Below, piece after piece: positions 20,285 to 29,208 of a DNA stretch of 64,000 nt (the stretch's first letter is position 1; every line of letters begins with the position of its first letter). The stretch is from Azohydromonas australica DSM 1124 (GTDB taxonomy: Bacteria > Pseudomonadota > Gammaproteobacteria > Burkholderiales > Burkholderiaceae_C), in assembly GCF_000430725.1 (NCBI RefSeq), contig NZ_KE387212.1, forward strand, positions 58,407 to 122,406, in the 5' to 3' direction. Both the position numbers and the translations under genes were made by a program. Under the pieces are notes generated by a model. That model did not search any database. It worked only from the letters and a program-made list of their open reading frames with translations, and was not told the origin of the DNA.

Positions 20285-21234
20285 CAGGCCTGCAGCGCGG
20301 ATTCGCGCAGCTCCAGGTCGAAGCAGCGCTGGAAGTACTCGGCCACCAGCGGCCGCTCGGCCTCGTCGCACTTGTTGAGGAAGCTCAGGCGGAAGGCCAG
20401 CGCGGGGTCGCCGAAGATCTGCTGGTTCTCGGCCCAGCTGATCACGGTGCGCGGCGACATCAGGCACGACAGGTCGCCCGCGGCGAAGCCCTGCCGCGTG
20501 AGGCCCGCCACCGCTACCATGCGCTCCACCAGGGTGCGGCCCGCCTCGTCGTCAAGCGCCGGCACGCGGGCGCGCACGATCGCCGCCTCCTGCGCCGGCG
20601 CCAGGTAGTCCAGCGTGGCGACGATGTTCCAGCGGTCCACCTGCGCGTGGTTGAGCAGCTGCGTGCCGTGGTAGAGGCCGTCGAGGTTGCCCAGGCCCAC
20701 GGTGTTGGCCGTGGCGAAGAGCCTGAAGGCCAGGTGCGGGCGCAACACCCGGTTCTGGTCCAGCAGCGTGAAGGCGCCGTCGCGCTCCAGCAGGCGCTGG
20801 ATCACGAACATCACGTCGGGCCGGCCGGCGTCGTACTCGTCGAACACCAGCGCCACCGGCCGCTGCAGCGCCCAGGGCACGATGCCTTCCTGGAACTCCG
20901 TCACCTGGCGGCCCTCGCGCAGCACGATGGCGTCGCGCCCGACCAGGTCGAGCCGGCCGACGTGGCCGTCGAGGTTCACGCGCACGCAGGGCCAGTTCAG
21001 CCGCGCCGCCACCTGCTCCACGTGGCTGCTCTTGCCCGTGCCGTGGCGCCCCTGCACCAGCACGCGGCGGTTGTGCGCGAAACCGGCCAGCAGCGCCAGC
21101 GTCACGTCGGGCTCGAAGTGGAAGGCCGGATCGACCTCCGGCACGTGCTCGTCGCGGTGGCTGAAGGCGGGCACCCGCAGCGGTACGTCGAGGCCGAAAA
21201 GCTCGCGCGCGGACAGCAGAAGGTCGGGTTGCAT
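20284..21234 (-). CDS. CobS/MoxR-like AAA+ ATPase
   Basis: 316 residues. Walker A is GRHGTGKSS (62-70), Walker B is ALVFDEYD (128-135), and the sensor region is FRLFATANTVGLGNLDGLYHGTQ. The start ELFGLDVPLRVPAFSHRDEHVPEVDP matches CobS-type chelatase ATPases. It is translationally coupled to the VWA gene through an ATGA overlap and is the upstream gene of the pair. It probably works as a hexameric motor with that VWA protein. True CobS functions with CobN, which is not seen here, so a chaperone role for another metalloenzyme is more likely. Confidence 0.8.
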   Translation of the reverse strand: MQPDLLLSARELFGLDVPLRVPAFSHRDEHVPEVDPAFHFEPDVTLALLAGFAHNRRVLVQGRHGTGKSSHVEQVAARLNWPCVRVNLDGHVGRLDLVGRDAIVLREGRQVTEFQEGIVPWALQRPVALVFDEYDAGRPDVMFVIQRLLERDGAFTLLDQNRVLRPHLAFRLFATANTVGLGNLDGLYHGTQLLNHAQVDRWNIVATLDYLAPAQEAAIVRARVPALDDEAGRTLVERMVAVAGLTRQGFAAGDLSCLMSPRTVISWAENQQIFGDPALAFRLSFLNKCDEAERPLVAEYFQRCFDLELRESALQA

Positions 21235-21273
21235 GGCGGCTCCTGGGTGGGACGGGAGTGGACGGCCTGGCGC

Positions 21274-22080
21274 TCAGGCGCTCTCGCGCGCCTCGCCCGG
21301 CTGCGGGGACTCGATGGCCGCCAGCGCGGCCGCGGCGCGCTGCAGCGCCGGCAAGTAATGCAGCGCCTTGGCGTTGTCCATGCGCATGGACGGCGCCTGG
21401 ATCGCCACGCCCATGTTGGAGCGCCCGCTGGTGCCCACCAGCACCGCGATGCAGCGCAGGCCGGGCAGGAACTCCTCCTGGTCCAGCGCGTAGCCCTGCG
21501 CCTTGACCTGCTCGAGCTCGGCTTCGAGCTTCTCGAAGTCGGTGAGCGTGTGCGGGGTATAGGCCTCCAGCGGCACGTTGGCGAGCAGGCGGCGGCACTG
21601 CGCGGGGCTCATCTGCGCCAGGAACAGCTTGCCGCTGGCCGAGCAGTGCACAGGCACGCGCGAGCCCGGGTGCAGGTAGAAGCGCAGCGGCGCGGGCGTC
21701 TCCACCCGGTCCAGGTAGAGCACCTCGCTGCCCGAGAGCGCCGTGATGTTGCAGCTCTCGCCCACCTCGGCCACCAGCTGGCGCAGCACCGCGTGGCGCG
21801 CGCCGTGGCGGGTGTCGTTGAGCAGCAGCTGCTCGGCCAGGCGGCGCAGCCGCACGCCGGTGCTGTAGTGCCGGCCGTCGCCTTCGCGCTGCAGCATCCC
21901 CGCGGACTCCAGTTGCTGAAGCATCCGGTGCAGCGTTGGCTTCGGCACGCCCGTTTCCTCCACCAGCGTCTGCAGCGAGAACACCTCGCTGCGCGCGGCA
22001 ATCACTTCCAGCAAGGCCAGCAGCCGCATGGTGGGCGTGTCCCCGTCGATGCGGGCGACGTCGTCGGGCAGTGAGTTCAT
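21274..22080 (-). CDS. IclR-family transcriptional regulator
   Basis: 268 residues from the ATG at 22080, preceded by AGGAG. An N-terminal winged helix (about 18-80; FSLQTLVEETGVPKPTLHRMLQQLESAGML) is followed by the IclR effector domain (HCSASGKLFLAQMS, LDQEEFLPGLRCIAVLV, GVAIQAPSMRM). It is divergent from xsc across a 146-bp gap that contains a good promoter and an inverted repeat. Control of xsc and perhaps of its own operon is therefore likely. The effector is unknown; a sulfonate or sulfoacetaldehyde would fit the context. Confidence 0.85.
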   Translation of the reverse strand: MNSLPDDVARIDGDTPTMRLLALLEVIAARSEVFSLQTLVEETGVPKPTLHRMLQQLESAGMLQREGDGRHYSTGVRLRRLAEQLLLNDTRHGARHAVLRQLVAEVGESCNITALSGSEVLYLDRVETPAPLRFYLHPGSRVPVHCSASGKLFLAQMSPAQCRRLLANVPLEAYTPHTLTDFEKLEAELEQVKAQGYALDQEEFLPGLRCIAVLVGTSGRSNMGVAIQAPSMRMDNAKALHYLPALQRAAAALAAIESPQPGEARESA

Positions 22081-22129
22081 GGCATCTCCTGAAGTTGGAA
22101 CGAATCGTACCGGAAAACGAGATTTCTCA

Positions 22130-22158
22130 TTGCCTTTTGCGAGATGGTCCACTACATT
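22130..22158 (+). promoter_or_regulatory. Sigma-70-type promoter for xsc
   Basis: TTGCCT (22130-22135) and TACATT (22153-22158) are separated by 17 bp, about 70 bp upstream of the xsc start. It lies in the shared iclR-xsc gap, one of the few AT-richer stretches of the region. Confidence 0.55.
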
Positions 22159-22170
22159 GGCTTCAACGTC

Positions 22171-22196
22171 TCGGAAATCAGAACAAAACGTTCCGA
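22171..22196. promoter_or_regulatory. Candidate IclR operator
   Basis: The inverted repeat TCGGAA (22171-22176) and TTCCGA (22191-22196), with a 14-bp AT-rich spacer, lies just downstream of the predicted xsc -10 box, where a bound repressor would block transcription. A further half-site-like GGAACG lies near 22097. Assignment to the adjacent IclR protein is inference. Confidence 0.4.
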
Positions 22197-22226
22197 AAAA
22201 GAGGCGCACTTCAGCAGGAGACTTTC

Positions 22227-24032
22227 ATGAGCGAGCAACGCAGCGTGGCCGTCGGGCCGCAGAAGATGACCCCGTCCGAGGCCTTCGTCGAAACCATGGT
22301 GGCCAACGGCGTCACGGACATGTTCGGGATCATGGGTTCGGCCTTCATGGACGCCATGGACATCTTTGCCCCCGCGGGCATCCGGCTGATCCCGGTGGTG
22401 CACGAGCAGGGCGCGGGGCACATGGCCGACGGCTACGCCCGCGTCTCGGGCCGCCACGGCGTGGTGATCGGGCAGAACGGCCCGGGCATCAGCAACTGCG
22501 TCACCGCCATCGCCGCGGCGTACTGGGCGCACACGCCGGTGGTCATCGTCACGCCCGAGGCCGGCACCATGGGCCAGGGGCTGGGCGGCTTCCAGGAAGC
22601 CAAGCAGCTGCCCATGTTCCAGGAGTTCACCAAGTACCAGGGCCACGTGACGCACCCGGCGCGCATGGCCGAGTTCACGGGCCGCTGCTTCGACCGCGCC
22701 ATGAGCGAGATGGGGCCGACGCAGCTCAACATCCCGCGCGACTATTTCTATGGGCAGATCACGGCCGAGATCCCGCAGCCGCAGCGGCTGGACCGCGGCC
22801 CCGGCGGTGAGCAGAGCTTGAACGAGGCCGCCGAGCTGCTGGCGACGGCGAAGTTCCCGGTGATCATCGCCGGCGGCGGCGTGGTGATGGCCGACGGCGT
22901 CGAGGCTTGCCAAGCGCTGGCCGAGCGGCTGGGCGCACCGGTGGTCAACAGCTACCTGCACAACGACAGCTTCCCGGCCAGCCACCCGCTGTGGTGCGGC
23001 CCGCTGGGCTACCAGGGCTCCAAGGCGGCGATGAAGCTGATCTCGCGCGCCGACGTGGTGGTGGCGCTGGGCTCGCGCCTGGGGCCCTTCGGCACCCTGC
23101 CCCAGCACGGCATGGACTACTGGCCCAAGGAGGCCAAGATCATCCAGATCGATGCCGACCACAAGATGCTCGGCCTGGTGAAGAAGATCTCCGTGGGCAT
23201 CTGCGGCGACGCCAAGGCCGCGGCCCAGGCGCTGGTGCAGCGCCTGGGCGAGCGCACGCTGGCGTGCGACGCCACGCGCGCCCAGCGCGGCGACGACATC
23301 GCCACCGAGAAGGCCGCCTGGGAGCGCGAGCTCGACGCCTGGACGCACGAGCGCGACCCCTTCAGCCTGGACATGATCGAGGAGGCCAAGGGCGAGCGCA
23401 CGCCCTTCGGCGGCCACTACCTGCACCCGCGCCAGGTGCTGCGCGAGCTGGAGAAGGCCATGCCGCCCGACGTCATGGTCTCCACCGACATCGGCAACAT
23501 CAACTCGGTGGCCAACAGCTACCTGCGCTTCGAGAAGCCGCGCAGCTTCTTCGCGGCGATGAGCTGGGGCAACTGCGGCTACGCCTTCCCCACCATCATC
23601 GGCGCCAAGGTGGCGGCGCCGCACCGCCCGGCCATCTCCTACGCCGGCGACGGCGCCTGGGGCATGAGCCTGATGGAGACGCTGACCTGCGTGCGCCACG
23701 ACATCCCGGTGACGGCGGTGGTGTTCCACAACCGCCAGTGGGGCGCGGAGAAGAAGAACCAGGTGGACTTCTATAACCGCCGCTTCGTCGCCGGCGAGCT
23801 CGACAGCCCGAGCTTCGCGGGCATCGCCAAGGCCATGGGCGCCGAGGGCATCGTGGTGGACCGGCTCGAGGACGTGGGCCCGGCGCTCCAGCGCGCCGTG
23901 GACCTGCAGATGAACCACGGCAAGACCTGCATCGTCGAGATCATGTGCACGCGCGAGCTGGGCGACCCGTTCCGGCGCGACGCGCTGGCCAAGCCGGTGC
24001 GGCTGCTGGACAAGTACCAGGACTTCGTCTGA
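22227..24032 (+). CDS. xsc: Sulfoacetaldehyde acetyltransferase
   Basis: A 601-residue thiamine-diphosphate enzyme that splits sulfoacetaldehyde with phosphate into sulfite and acetyl phosphate. The start is an ATG with CAGGAG six bases upstream. Domains follow the acetolactate-synthase order: the pyrimidine-binding part with catalytic E60 in PVVHEQGAGHMADGYA, a central domain, and the diphosphate-binding part with G474-D-G in YAGDGAWGMSLMETL. The FGIMGSAFMDAMDIF and NRQWGAEKKNQVDFYNRRF stretches are characteristic of Xsc as opposed to acetolactate synthase. It is the central enzyme of the island, divergent from iclR, and followed by the exporter gene at 24139. Confidence 0.95.
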   Translation: MSEQRSVAVGPQKMTPSEAFVETMVANGVTDMFGIMGSAFMDAMDIFAPAGIRLIPVVHEQGAGHMADGYARVSGRHGVVIGQNGPGISNCVTAIAAAYWAHTPVVIVTPEAGTMGQGLGGFQEAKQLPMFQEFTKYQGHVTHPARMAEFTGRCFDRAMSEMGPTQLNIPRDYFYGQITAEIPQPQRLDRGPGGEQSLNEAAELLATAKFPVIIAGGGVVMADGVEACQALAERLGAPVVNSYLHNDSFPASHPLWCGPLGYQGSKAAMKLISRADVVVALGSRLGPFGTLPQHGMDYWPKEAKIIQIDADHKMLGLVKKISVGICGDAKAAAQALVQRLGERTLACDATRAQRGDDIATEKAAWERELDAWTHERDPFSLDMIEEAKGERTPFGGHYLHPRQVLRELEKAMPPDVMVSTDIGNINSVANSYLRFEKPRSFFAAMSWGNCGYAFPTIIGAKVAAPHRPAISYAGDGAWGMSLMETLTCVRHDIPVTAVVFHNRQWGAEKKNQVDFYNRRFVAGELDSPSFAGIAKAMGAEGIVVDRLEDVGPALQRAVDLQMNHGKTCIVEIMCTRELGDPFRRDALAKPVRLLDKYQDFV

Positions 24033-24083
24033 GCGAGTCCGCTCCCGCCCCGCCGCCGTCCTGGCGCCGCGGGGCCTGACCCG

Positions 24084-24106
24084 CCGGCCTCCCGCGTGGA
24101 GGCCGG
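24084..24106 (+). terminator. Hairpin downstream of xsc
   Basis: A perfect 9-bp stem CCGGCCTCC/GGAGGCCGG with a 5-base loop lies 51 bases after the xsc stop. It has no T-run. It could be an attenuating hairpin that lowers expression of the downstream exporter gene. Confidence 0.4.
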
Positions 24107-24138
24107 GCCGGCGTCCCACGCCCCCTGTCGAGGTTCCG

Positions 24139-25170
24139 ATGCACGCCCAACCTTCCCTGGCGCCGCCGCTGCTCGGCCAGCTGCGCGGCTTCCTGCCCGG
24201 CCTGATGCTGTGCGCCACCATCGCGCTGGCCGCCACCTTCGTGTCCGAGCACTACGGCGGTCCGCAGTTCCTGTACGCGCTGCTCATGGGCATCGCCTTC
24301 CACTTCCTGGCCGATACGCCCAAGTGCCAGCCCGGCATCGAGTTCGCGGCCAAGAAGTTAGTACGCATGGGCGTGGCGCTGCTGGGCGTGCGCATCGCCG
24401 CCAGCGACGTGGCGCACCTGGGCCTGGCCGGCGTGGGTGCGCTGGCCGGCGCGGTGGTGCTGACCATCGGCTTCGGGCTGCTGCTGGCGCGGCTGCTGCG
24501 GCTGCCGCCGGCGCTGGGCCTGCTCTCGGGCGGCGCCACCGGCATCTGCGGTATCTCGGCGGCGCTGGCCATCTCCTCCACCCTGCCCGCCACGCGCGAG
24601 AACGAGCGCTACACGCTGCTCACGGCCATCGGCATCGCCGCCTTCTCGACCCTGGCGATGGTGCTGTACCCGCTGCTGGTGTCGGGGCTGCACCTGTCCA
24701 CGGCCGAGGCCGGCCTGTTCCTGGGCGGCTCCATCCACGACGTGGCGCAGGTGGTGGGCGCGGCGTTCATGATTTCCCCGCAGGTGGGCGACGCCGCCAC
24801 GCTGGCCAAGATGTTCCGCGTGGCCCTGCTCATGCCGGTGGTGCTGGCGCTGGCGGTGCACGCCGGCCGCAACCGGGGCAGCGGCGGCGGCGCCCGCAAC
24901 GGGCCGCTGATGCCGGTGTTCCTGCTGGTGTTCGCCGCCCTGGCCGCGGCCAACAGCCTGGGCTGGCTGCCGGCGTCCGCGGTGACGGTCGGCTCGGAGC
25001 TCTCGCGCTGGTGCCTGGTGGTGTCCATCGCCGCGCTGGGCGTGAAGACCTCGCTGGAGAAGCTCGCCGAACTGGGCTGGAAGCCGATCGCGCTGCTCTC
25101 AGGCGAGGCCGTCTTCGTCGCCGGCTACATGCTGCTGGTGGTCACCCTCATGCGCTGGTTCGCCGCCTGA
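24139..25170 (+). CDS. YeiH-family putative sulfate/anion exporter
   Basis: 343 residues with about ten hydrophobic segments and the UPF0324/YeiH signature: ALLMGIAFHFLADTPKCQPGIEFAAKKLVRMGVALLGVRI, GGATGICGISAALAISS, LGGSIHDVAQVVGA and SIAALGVKTSLEKLAELGWKP. The family is commonly found beside xsc and is proposed to export sulfate formed from sulfonates. Position directly after xsc on the same strand supports this. TauE upstream may then handle sulfite while this protein handles sulfate. Both substrates are inferred. Confidence 0.75.
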   Translation: MHAQPSLAPPLLGQLRGFLPGLMLCATIALAATFVSEHYGGPQFLYALLMGIAFHFLADTPKCQPGIEFAAKKLVRMGVALLGVRIAASDVAHLGLAGVGALAGAVVLTIGFGLLLARLLRLPPALGLLSGGATGICGISAALAISSTLPATRENERYTLLTAIGIAAFSTLAMVLYPLLVSGLHLSTAEAGLFLGGSIHDVAQVVGAAFMISPQVGDAATLAKMFRVALLMPVVLALAVHAGRNRGSGGGARNGPLMPVFLLVFAALAAANSLGWLPASAVTVGSELSRWCLVVSIAALGVKTSLEKLAELGWKPIALLSGEAVFVAGYMLLVVTLMRWFAA

Positions 25171-25174
25171 CGCC

Positions 25175-25241
25175 GTGGACCCATCGATAGGCCGCAACTG
25201 GCCCTAGGTCCCCGTGCACCCCCTGACTAATCTGGATCCAA
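25175..25241 (+). promoter_or_regulatory. Probable TauR operator and promoter of tauXYABC
   Basis: GTGGACCCAT (25175-25184) and CTGGCCCTAG (25198-25207) start 23 bp apart with the spacer cgataggccgcaa. This matches the arrangement and most bases of the site at 14770-14802. A third similar element, CTGGATCCAA, lies at 25232-25241. TAATCT at 25227-25232 is a possible -10 box, placing the second repeat over the -35 region as expected for MocR activation. Confidence 0.65.
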
Positions 25242-25278
25242 GGCCCGCACCCACAGCGGCCCACACCAAGGAGACGAC

Positions 25279-25683
25279 ATGAAGCGAGACGACGACCTGC
25301 AGCCCGGCGTGGAGTTTCTCCAGGCCTTCGGCGACGCCTGGAACCGCCACGACATCGAGGCACTGATGGAGTTCATGGACAGCGAGTGCACCTTTCACGC
25401 CGTGGCCGGCCCGGACCTGATGGGCCGCAGCTTCGTGGGGCGCGACGAGGTGCGCCAGGGCTTCCTGCTGGCCTGGCAGACCTTCCCGGACGCGGCCTGG
25501 CTCGATGCCGACCACTTCGTGCAGGACGACCGCGGCGTGACGGAGAGCACCTTCTGCGGCACCCGTGCCGACGGCACCCGCGTCGAGGCGCGCATGGTGG
25601 ACGTGTTCACCTTCCGCAACGGCAAGATCGCCATCAAGAACGCCTACCGCAAGGACCGCCCGCCGGTCCAAGCTGCGCGCTGA
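25279..25683 (+). CDS. tauX: Taurine dehydrogenase small subunit (SnoaL-like)
   Basis: A 134-residue SnoaL/NTF2-like protein (AFGDAWNRHDIEALMEFMDSEC at the start, VDVFTFRNGKIAIKNAYRKDRP at the end), a small cone-shaped fold used by many enzymes and accessory subunits. It starts 12 bases before the FAD enzyme and is the first gene behind the TauR-type operator. The two-gene arrangement matches tauXY, whose products together oxidatively deaminate taurine to sulfoacetaldehyde. The leader ACCAAGGAGACGACATGAA is identical to that of tauA. The call rests mainly on context. Confidence 0.7.
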   Translation: MKRDDDLQPGVEFLQAFGDAWNRHDIEALMEFMDSECTFHAVAGPDLMGRSFVGRDEVRQGFLLAWQTFPDAAWLDADHFVQDDRGVTESTFCGTRADGTRVEARMVDVFTFRNGKIAIKNAYRKDRPPVQAAR

Positions 25684-25695
25684 AGGAGCCGCGCC

Positions 25696-27135
25696 ATGCA
25701 AGCCGTCGCTTCCCAGACGCTGCTGCGCACCGGCCACGCCACCGAGCCCGTGCGCCCCTACGACCCGGCCTATGACCCGCTGGTATCGCCCAACCCCGGA
25801 CAGGGCCGCGACTACGCGCCCACCTACTGGATCGGCACCGCGGGCGCGCCGCCCGAGGACGACGGCCCGATCACGCACGACGTGGACGTGGACGTGGCCC
25901 TCATCGGCTCCGGCTTCACCGGGCTGTGCACCGCCATCCACCTCGCCCGCGACCACGGCATCAAGGCCACCGTGCTGGAAGCCAACCGCGTGAGCTGGGG
26001 CTGCAGCACGCGCAACGGCGGGCAGGCGCAGTGCGCCTCGGGCCGCCTCAAGCGCTCGCAGTGGATCGAGCGCTGGGGGCGGGACACCGCGCTGCGGCTG
26101 CACGAGGAGGTGTGCGCCGGCATGCAGACCTTCAAGGAGCTGATCGCCGACATCCCCTGCGACCCGCAGCCCGGCGGCCACCTCTACATCGCGCACCGCG
26201 CCAAGGCCATGCCCGCGCTGGAGAAGGAAGCCAGGCTGCTGCGCGAGGTCTTCAAGTACGACGCCCGCATCCTCGACGCCGACACCGTGCGCCGGGAGTA
26301 CGTGGACGACCGCGAGGCGGCCGGCGCCATGCACGAGCCCGAAGGCATCGGCATCCATGCCGGCAAGCTGGCCTTCGGCTACCTGCGCAAGGCGCGCGCG
26401 CTGGGTGCCACCGTGCACCCGTCCAGCCCCGTGCTGGGCTGGGAGACGCGCGGCGGCGTGCACTACCTGCGCACGCCCGGCGGCGTGGTGCGCGCCCGTG
26501 CGGTGGGCGTGTGCACCGGCGGCTACACCTCGCAGGGCCTGCACCCGCAGCTGCGCAACCGGCTGCTGCCCATCCTGTCCAACTCGATCGTGACGCGCCC
26601 GCTCACGCCGCAGGAGATCGAAGCGTGCAACTTCCGCACGCACCAGGTGATCACGGACACGCGGGTGCTGCGCCACTACTACCGGCTCATGCCCGACGGC
26701 CGGGTGCAGATCGGCAGCCGCAGCGCCATCACCGGGCGCGACGCGCCTCAGGAGAAGTACCGCGCCTTCCTGGAACGCGACCTGGCGCGCAAGTTCCCGG
26801 CGCTGGCGGGCATCCGCATCGACTACTCGTGGTGGGGCTGGGTGGACGTGAGCCACGACATGATGCCCCGCATCCACCAGCCGCAGCCCGCGGAGTCCAT
26901 CTACTACGCGCTGGGCTACGGCGGCAACGGCGTCATGTACTCGGCGCAGGCCGGCAAGCGGCTGGCGCAATGGATCGCCGGCCGGGGCCGCGAGTTGGAC
27001 CTGCCCATCTTCACCTCGAAGCTGCCCTTCCCCAACGTGCGCGAGCTGGTGGAGTCGCAGGCCTTCGCGCCCTTCAGGCGCCTGGGCCAGCGCGTGCTCT
27101 ACCGCTGGTACCACCTCCAGGACGAGGTGCTCTGA
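25696..27135 (+). CDS. tauY: Taurine dehydrogenase large subunit (FAD-dependent)
   Basis: A 479-residue flavoprotein of the D-amino-acid-oxidase/PuuB group. The dinucleotide-binding motif GSGFTG is at 71-76 after VDVDVALI. Further family features are WGCSTRNGGQAQCASGRLKRSQWI and the C-terminal FAD block SIYYALGYGGNGVMYSAQAGKRLAQWI. It would take electrons from taurine and release ammonia and sulfoacetaldehyde for Xsc. No taurine:pyruvate aminotransferase gene is present in the window, so this dehydrogenase is the only visible route into the pathway. Confidence 0.75.
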   Translation: MQAVASQTLLRTGHATEPVRPYDPAYDPLVSPNPGQGRDYAPTYWIGTAGAPPEDDGPITHDVDVDVALIGSGFTGLCTAIHLARDHGIKATVLEANRVSWGCSTRNGGQAQCASGRLKRSQWIERWGRDTALRLHEEVCAGMQTFKELIADIPCDPQPGGHLYIAHRAKAMPALEKEARLLREVFKYDARILDADTVRREYVDDREAAGAMHEPEGIGIHAGKLAFGYLRKARALGATVHPSSPVLGWETRGGVHYLRTPGGVVRARAVGVCTGGYTSQGLHPQLRNRLLPILSNSIVTRPLTPQEIEACNFRTHQVITDTRVLRHYYRLMPDGRVQIGSRSAITGRDAPQEKYRAFLERDLARKFPALAGIRIDYSWWGWVDVSHDMMPRIHQPQPAESIYYALGYGGNGVMYSAQAGKRLAQWIAGRGRELDLPIFTSKLPFPNVRELVESQAFAPFRRLGQRVLYRWYHLQDEVL

Positions 27136-27218
27136 ACACCTGACCGCATCCCACACGGCCGGCCCGCAAAGCACGGCGCCGCGCCACCCCAATCCACGAT
27201 GGAGACCAAGGAGACGAC

Positions 27219-28301
27219 ATGAACCAGCCCATCAACACCCTGCGGCGCGTAGACGAGGACATGCCCGCACGCGGCCCCACGGCACCTTCGAGGCGGCGGC
27301 TGCTCGCCACCACCGCGCTGCTGGCGCTGTCCCTGGCCGCCGGCGCGGCCTCGGCCCAGCAGAAGGAGGTGACGATCGCCTACCAGCCCATCGCCAGCCC
27401 GCTGATCCTGGCCATCGCCACCGGCAGCATCGAGAAGGCCACCGGTTACAAGATCAACTGGCGCCAGTTCGACTCCGGCGCCAAGGTCGCCACGGCGATG
27501 ACCTCGGGCGACGTGCAGCTCGGCGTGATCGGCTCCAGCCCGCTGGCCGCCGCGGTCAGCCGCGGCGTGGAGCTGCAGCTGGTGTGGATACTCACCGACA
27601 TCAACGAGGCCGAGGCGATGGTGGCGCGCAACGGCGCGCGCATCGAGCAGCCGGCCGACCTCAAGGGCAAGCGCCTGGGCGTGCCCTTCGTCTCGACCAC
27701 GCACTACCACACCATCTTTGCGCTGGAGCAGTGGGGCATCAAGCCGACGGAGGTGCAGCTGCTCAACATGCAGCCCAACCAGATCGCGGCAGCCTGGGAG
27801 CGCGGCGACATCGACGCGGCCTTCGTGTGGGACCCGGCCCTGGCGCGCATCAAGCAAAGCGGCAAGGTGCTGGTGACCTCCGGCGAGCTGAGCAAGAAGG
27901 GCCGCGCCACCTTCGACGGCGTGGCCGTCAACCGCAAGTGGGGCGAGGCCAACCCGGAGTTCATGGCCCGCTTCGTGAAGGCGGTGGCCGAGGCCGATGC
28001 CGCCTTCCGCGCCAACCCGCAGGCCTGGGACGCGGAGTCGCCCAATGCCAAGGCGATCTCCTCGCGCATCGGCGGCACGCCCAAGGACGCGGCCGACGCG
28101 CTGCACCTCTACGCCTTCCCGTCCGCCGAGCAGCAGGCCACGGCGCAGTGGCTGGGCGGCGGCAAGGACGGCGGCGCGGCCAAGGCGCTCAAGGCCACCG
28201 CGGAGTTCCTCAAGGCCCAGAAGCGCATCGACACCGTGCCGGCGGACTACTCGGCCTTCGTGGCGCCCAGGTATCTCGAAGCGGCGCTGAGCCTGAAGTG
28301 A
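27219..28301 (+). CDS. tauA: Taurine ABC transporter, periplasmic binding protein
   Basis: 360 residues. The export signal is [22 protein letters not shown] after an unusually long 25-residue N-terminal extension. The mature part is the TauT/SsuA-type binding fold: [17 protein letters not shown], the [32 protein letters not shown] ligand-pocket stretch, [18 protein letters not shown] and [13 protein letters not shown]. These sequences are close to those of taurine-specific TauA proteins. The start has AAGGAG seven bases upstream. It is followed by tauB and tauC. Confidence 0.9.
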   Translation: MNQPINTLRRVDEDMPARGPTAPSRRRLLATTALLALSLAAGAASAQQKEVTIAYQPIASPLILAIATGSIEKATGYKINWRQFDSGAKVATAMTSGDVQLGVIGSSPLAAAVSRGVELQLVWILTDINEAEAMVARNGARIEQPADLKGKRLGVPFVSTTHYHTIFALEQWGIKPTEVQLLNMQPNQIAAAWERGDIDAAFVWDPALARIKQSGKVLVTSGELSKKGRATFDGVAVNRKWGEANPEFMARFVKAVAEADAAFRANPQAWDAESPNAKAISSRIGGTPKDAADALHLYAFPSAEQQATAQWLGGGKDGGAAKALKATAEFLKAQKRIDTVPADYSAFVAPRYLEAALSLK

Positions 28302-28383
28302 CGTCCCCGGCCTCGCGCCGGGCATCCAAACACCGGGCCCGCACAGCCGTCCAAGGCGGCGGCCCGGCGACAAGGGGTTGCTC

Positions 28384-29208
28384 ATGTCCACTGAACATCA
28401 ACTGCAAGTCCGGGACGTCAGCGTCATCTACCCGGGCCGCACGCAAAGCGAGCGCGTGCACGCGCTCGACCACATCGACCTCACCATCCATCGCGGCGAT
28501 TTCGTCGTGGCGCTGGGCGCCTCGGGCTGCGGCAAGACCACGCTGCTGAGCCTGATGGCGGGCTTCATCGCGCCCTCGCAGGGCGAGATGCTGCTGGGCG
28601 GGCGCCGCGTCGAAGGCCCGGGCTCGGACCGCGGCGTCGTGTTCCAGAAGCACGCGCTGCTGCCCTGGCTCAACGTCATGGAGAACGCCGAGTTCGGGCT
28701 CAAGCTGCAGGGCGTGCCCAAGGCGGAGCGGCGCGAGCGCGCGGCGCGCAACCTGGCGCTGGTGGGCCTCAAGGACTTCCACCAGCACATGATCTACCAG
28801 CTCTCCGGCGGCATGCAGCAGCGCGTGGGCATCGCCCGGGCGCTGACCTGCAACCCGGCCATGCTGCTCATGGACGAGCCCATGGCCGCGCTGGACGCGC
28901 TCACGCGCGAGACCATCCAGGAGCTGCTGCTGGACGTGTGGCAGAAGACGCAGAAGATGTTCTTCTTCATCACGCACAGCGTGGAGGAAGCCCTCTTCCT
29001 GGCCAGCCACCTGATCGTGATGTCGCCGCGCCCCGGGCGCATCACGCACCGCTACGAGCTCGACTTCAACAAGCGCTTCCTGCAGACCCGCGACGCGCGC
29101 GCCATCAAGTCCAGCCCGGACTTCATCCGCATGCGCGAGGTGGTTCTCAACATCATCTATGGCGACGAGCGTGCCGGCGCCGCACACCAGGAGACGGCCC
29201 ATGTCTAA
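28384..29208 (+). CDS. tauB: Taurine ABC transporter, ATP-binding protein
   Basis: 274 residues. Walker A is GASGCGKTT (45-53), the signature is [15 protein letters not shown], Walker B is AMLLMDEP, and the H-loop region is [14 protein letters not shown]. It energises import of taurine through TauC. The ATG at 28384 is chosen over a TTG six bases upstream. The last eight bases overlap the tauC start, implying coupled translation. Confidence 0.9.
   Translation: MSTEHQLQVRDVSVIYPGRTQSERVHALDHIDLTIHRGDFVVALGASGCGKTTLLSLMAGFIAPSQGEMLLGGRRVEGPGSDRGVVFQKHALLPWLNVMENAEFGLKLQGVPKAERRERAARNLALVGLKDFHQHMIYQLSGGMQQRVGIARALTCNPAMLLMDEPMAALDALTRETIQELLLDVWQKTQKMFFFITHSVEEALFLASHLIVMSPRPGRITHRYELDFNKRFLQTRDARAIKSSPDFIRMREVVLNIIYGDERAGAAHQETAHV

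Noticed and set aside
18596-20467. Longer 623-residue form of the VWA protein starting at 20467
   Set aside because: The extra 61 residues lie inside the AAA+ gene in another frame and have shadow composition. The ATG at 20284 gives a normal ATGA overlap.
18596-21234. Assigning cobS and cobT and a cobalamin role to the AAA+/VWA pair
   Set aside because: No CobN or other cobalamin gene is nearby and the N-terminal half of the VWA protein lacks recognisable CobT features. Only the fold-level similarity is kept.
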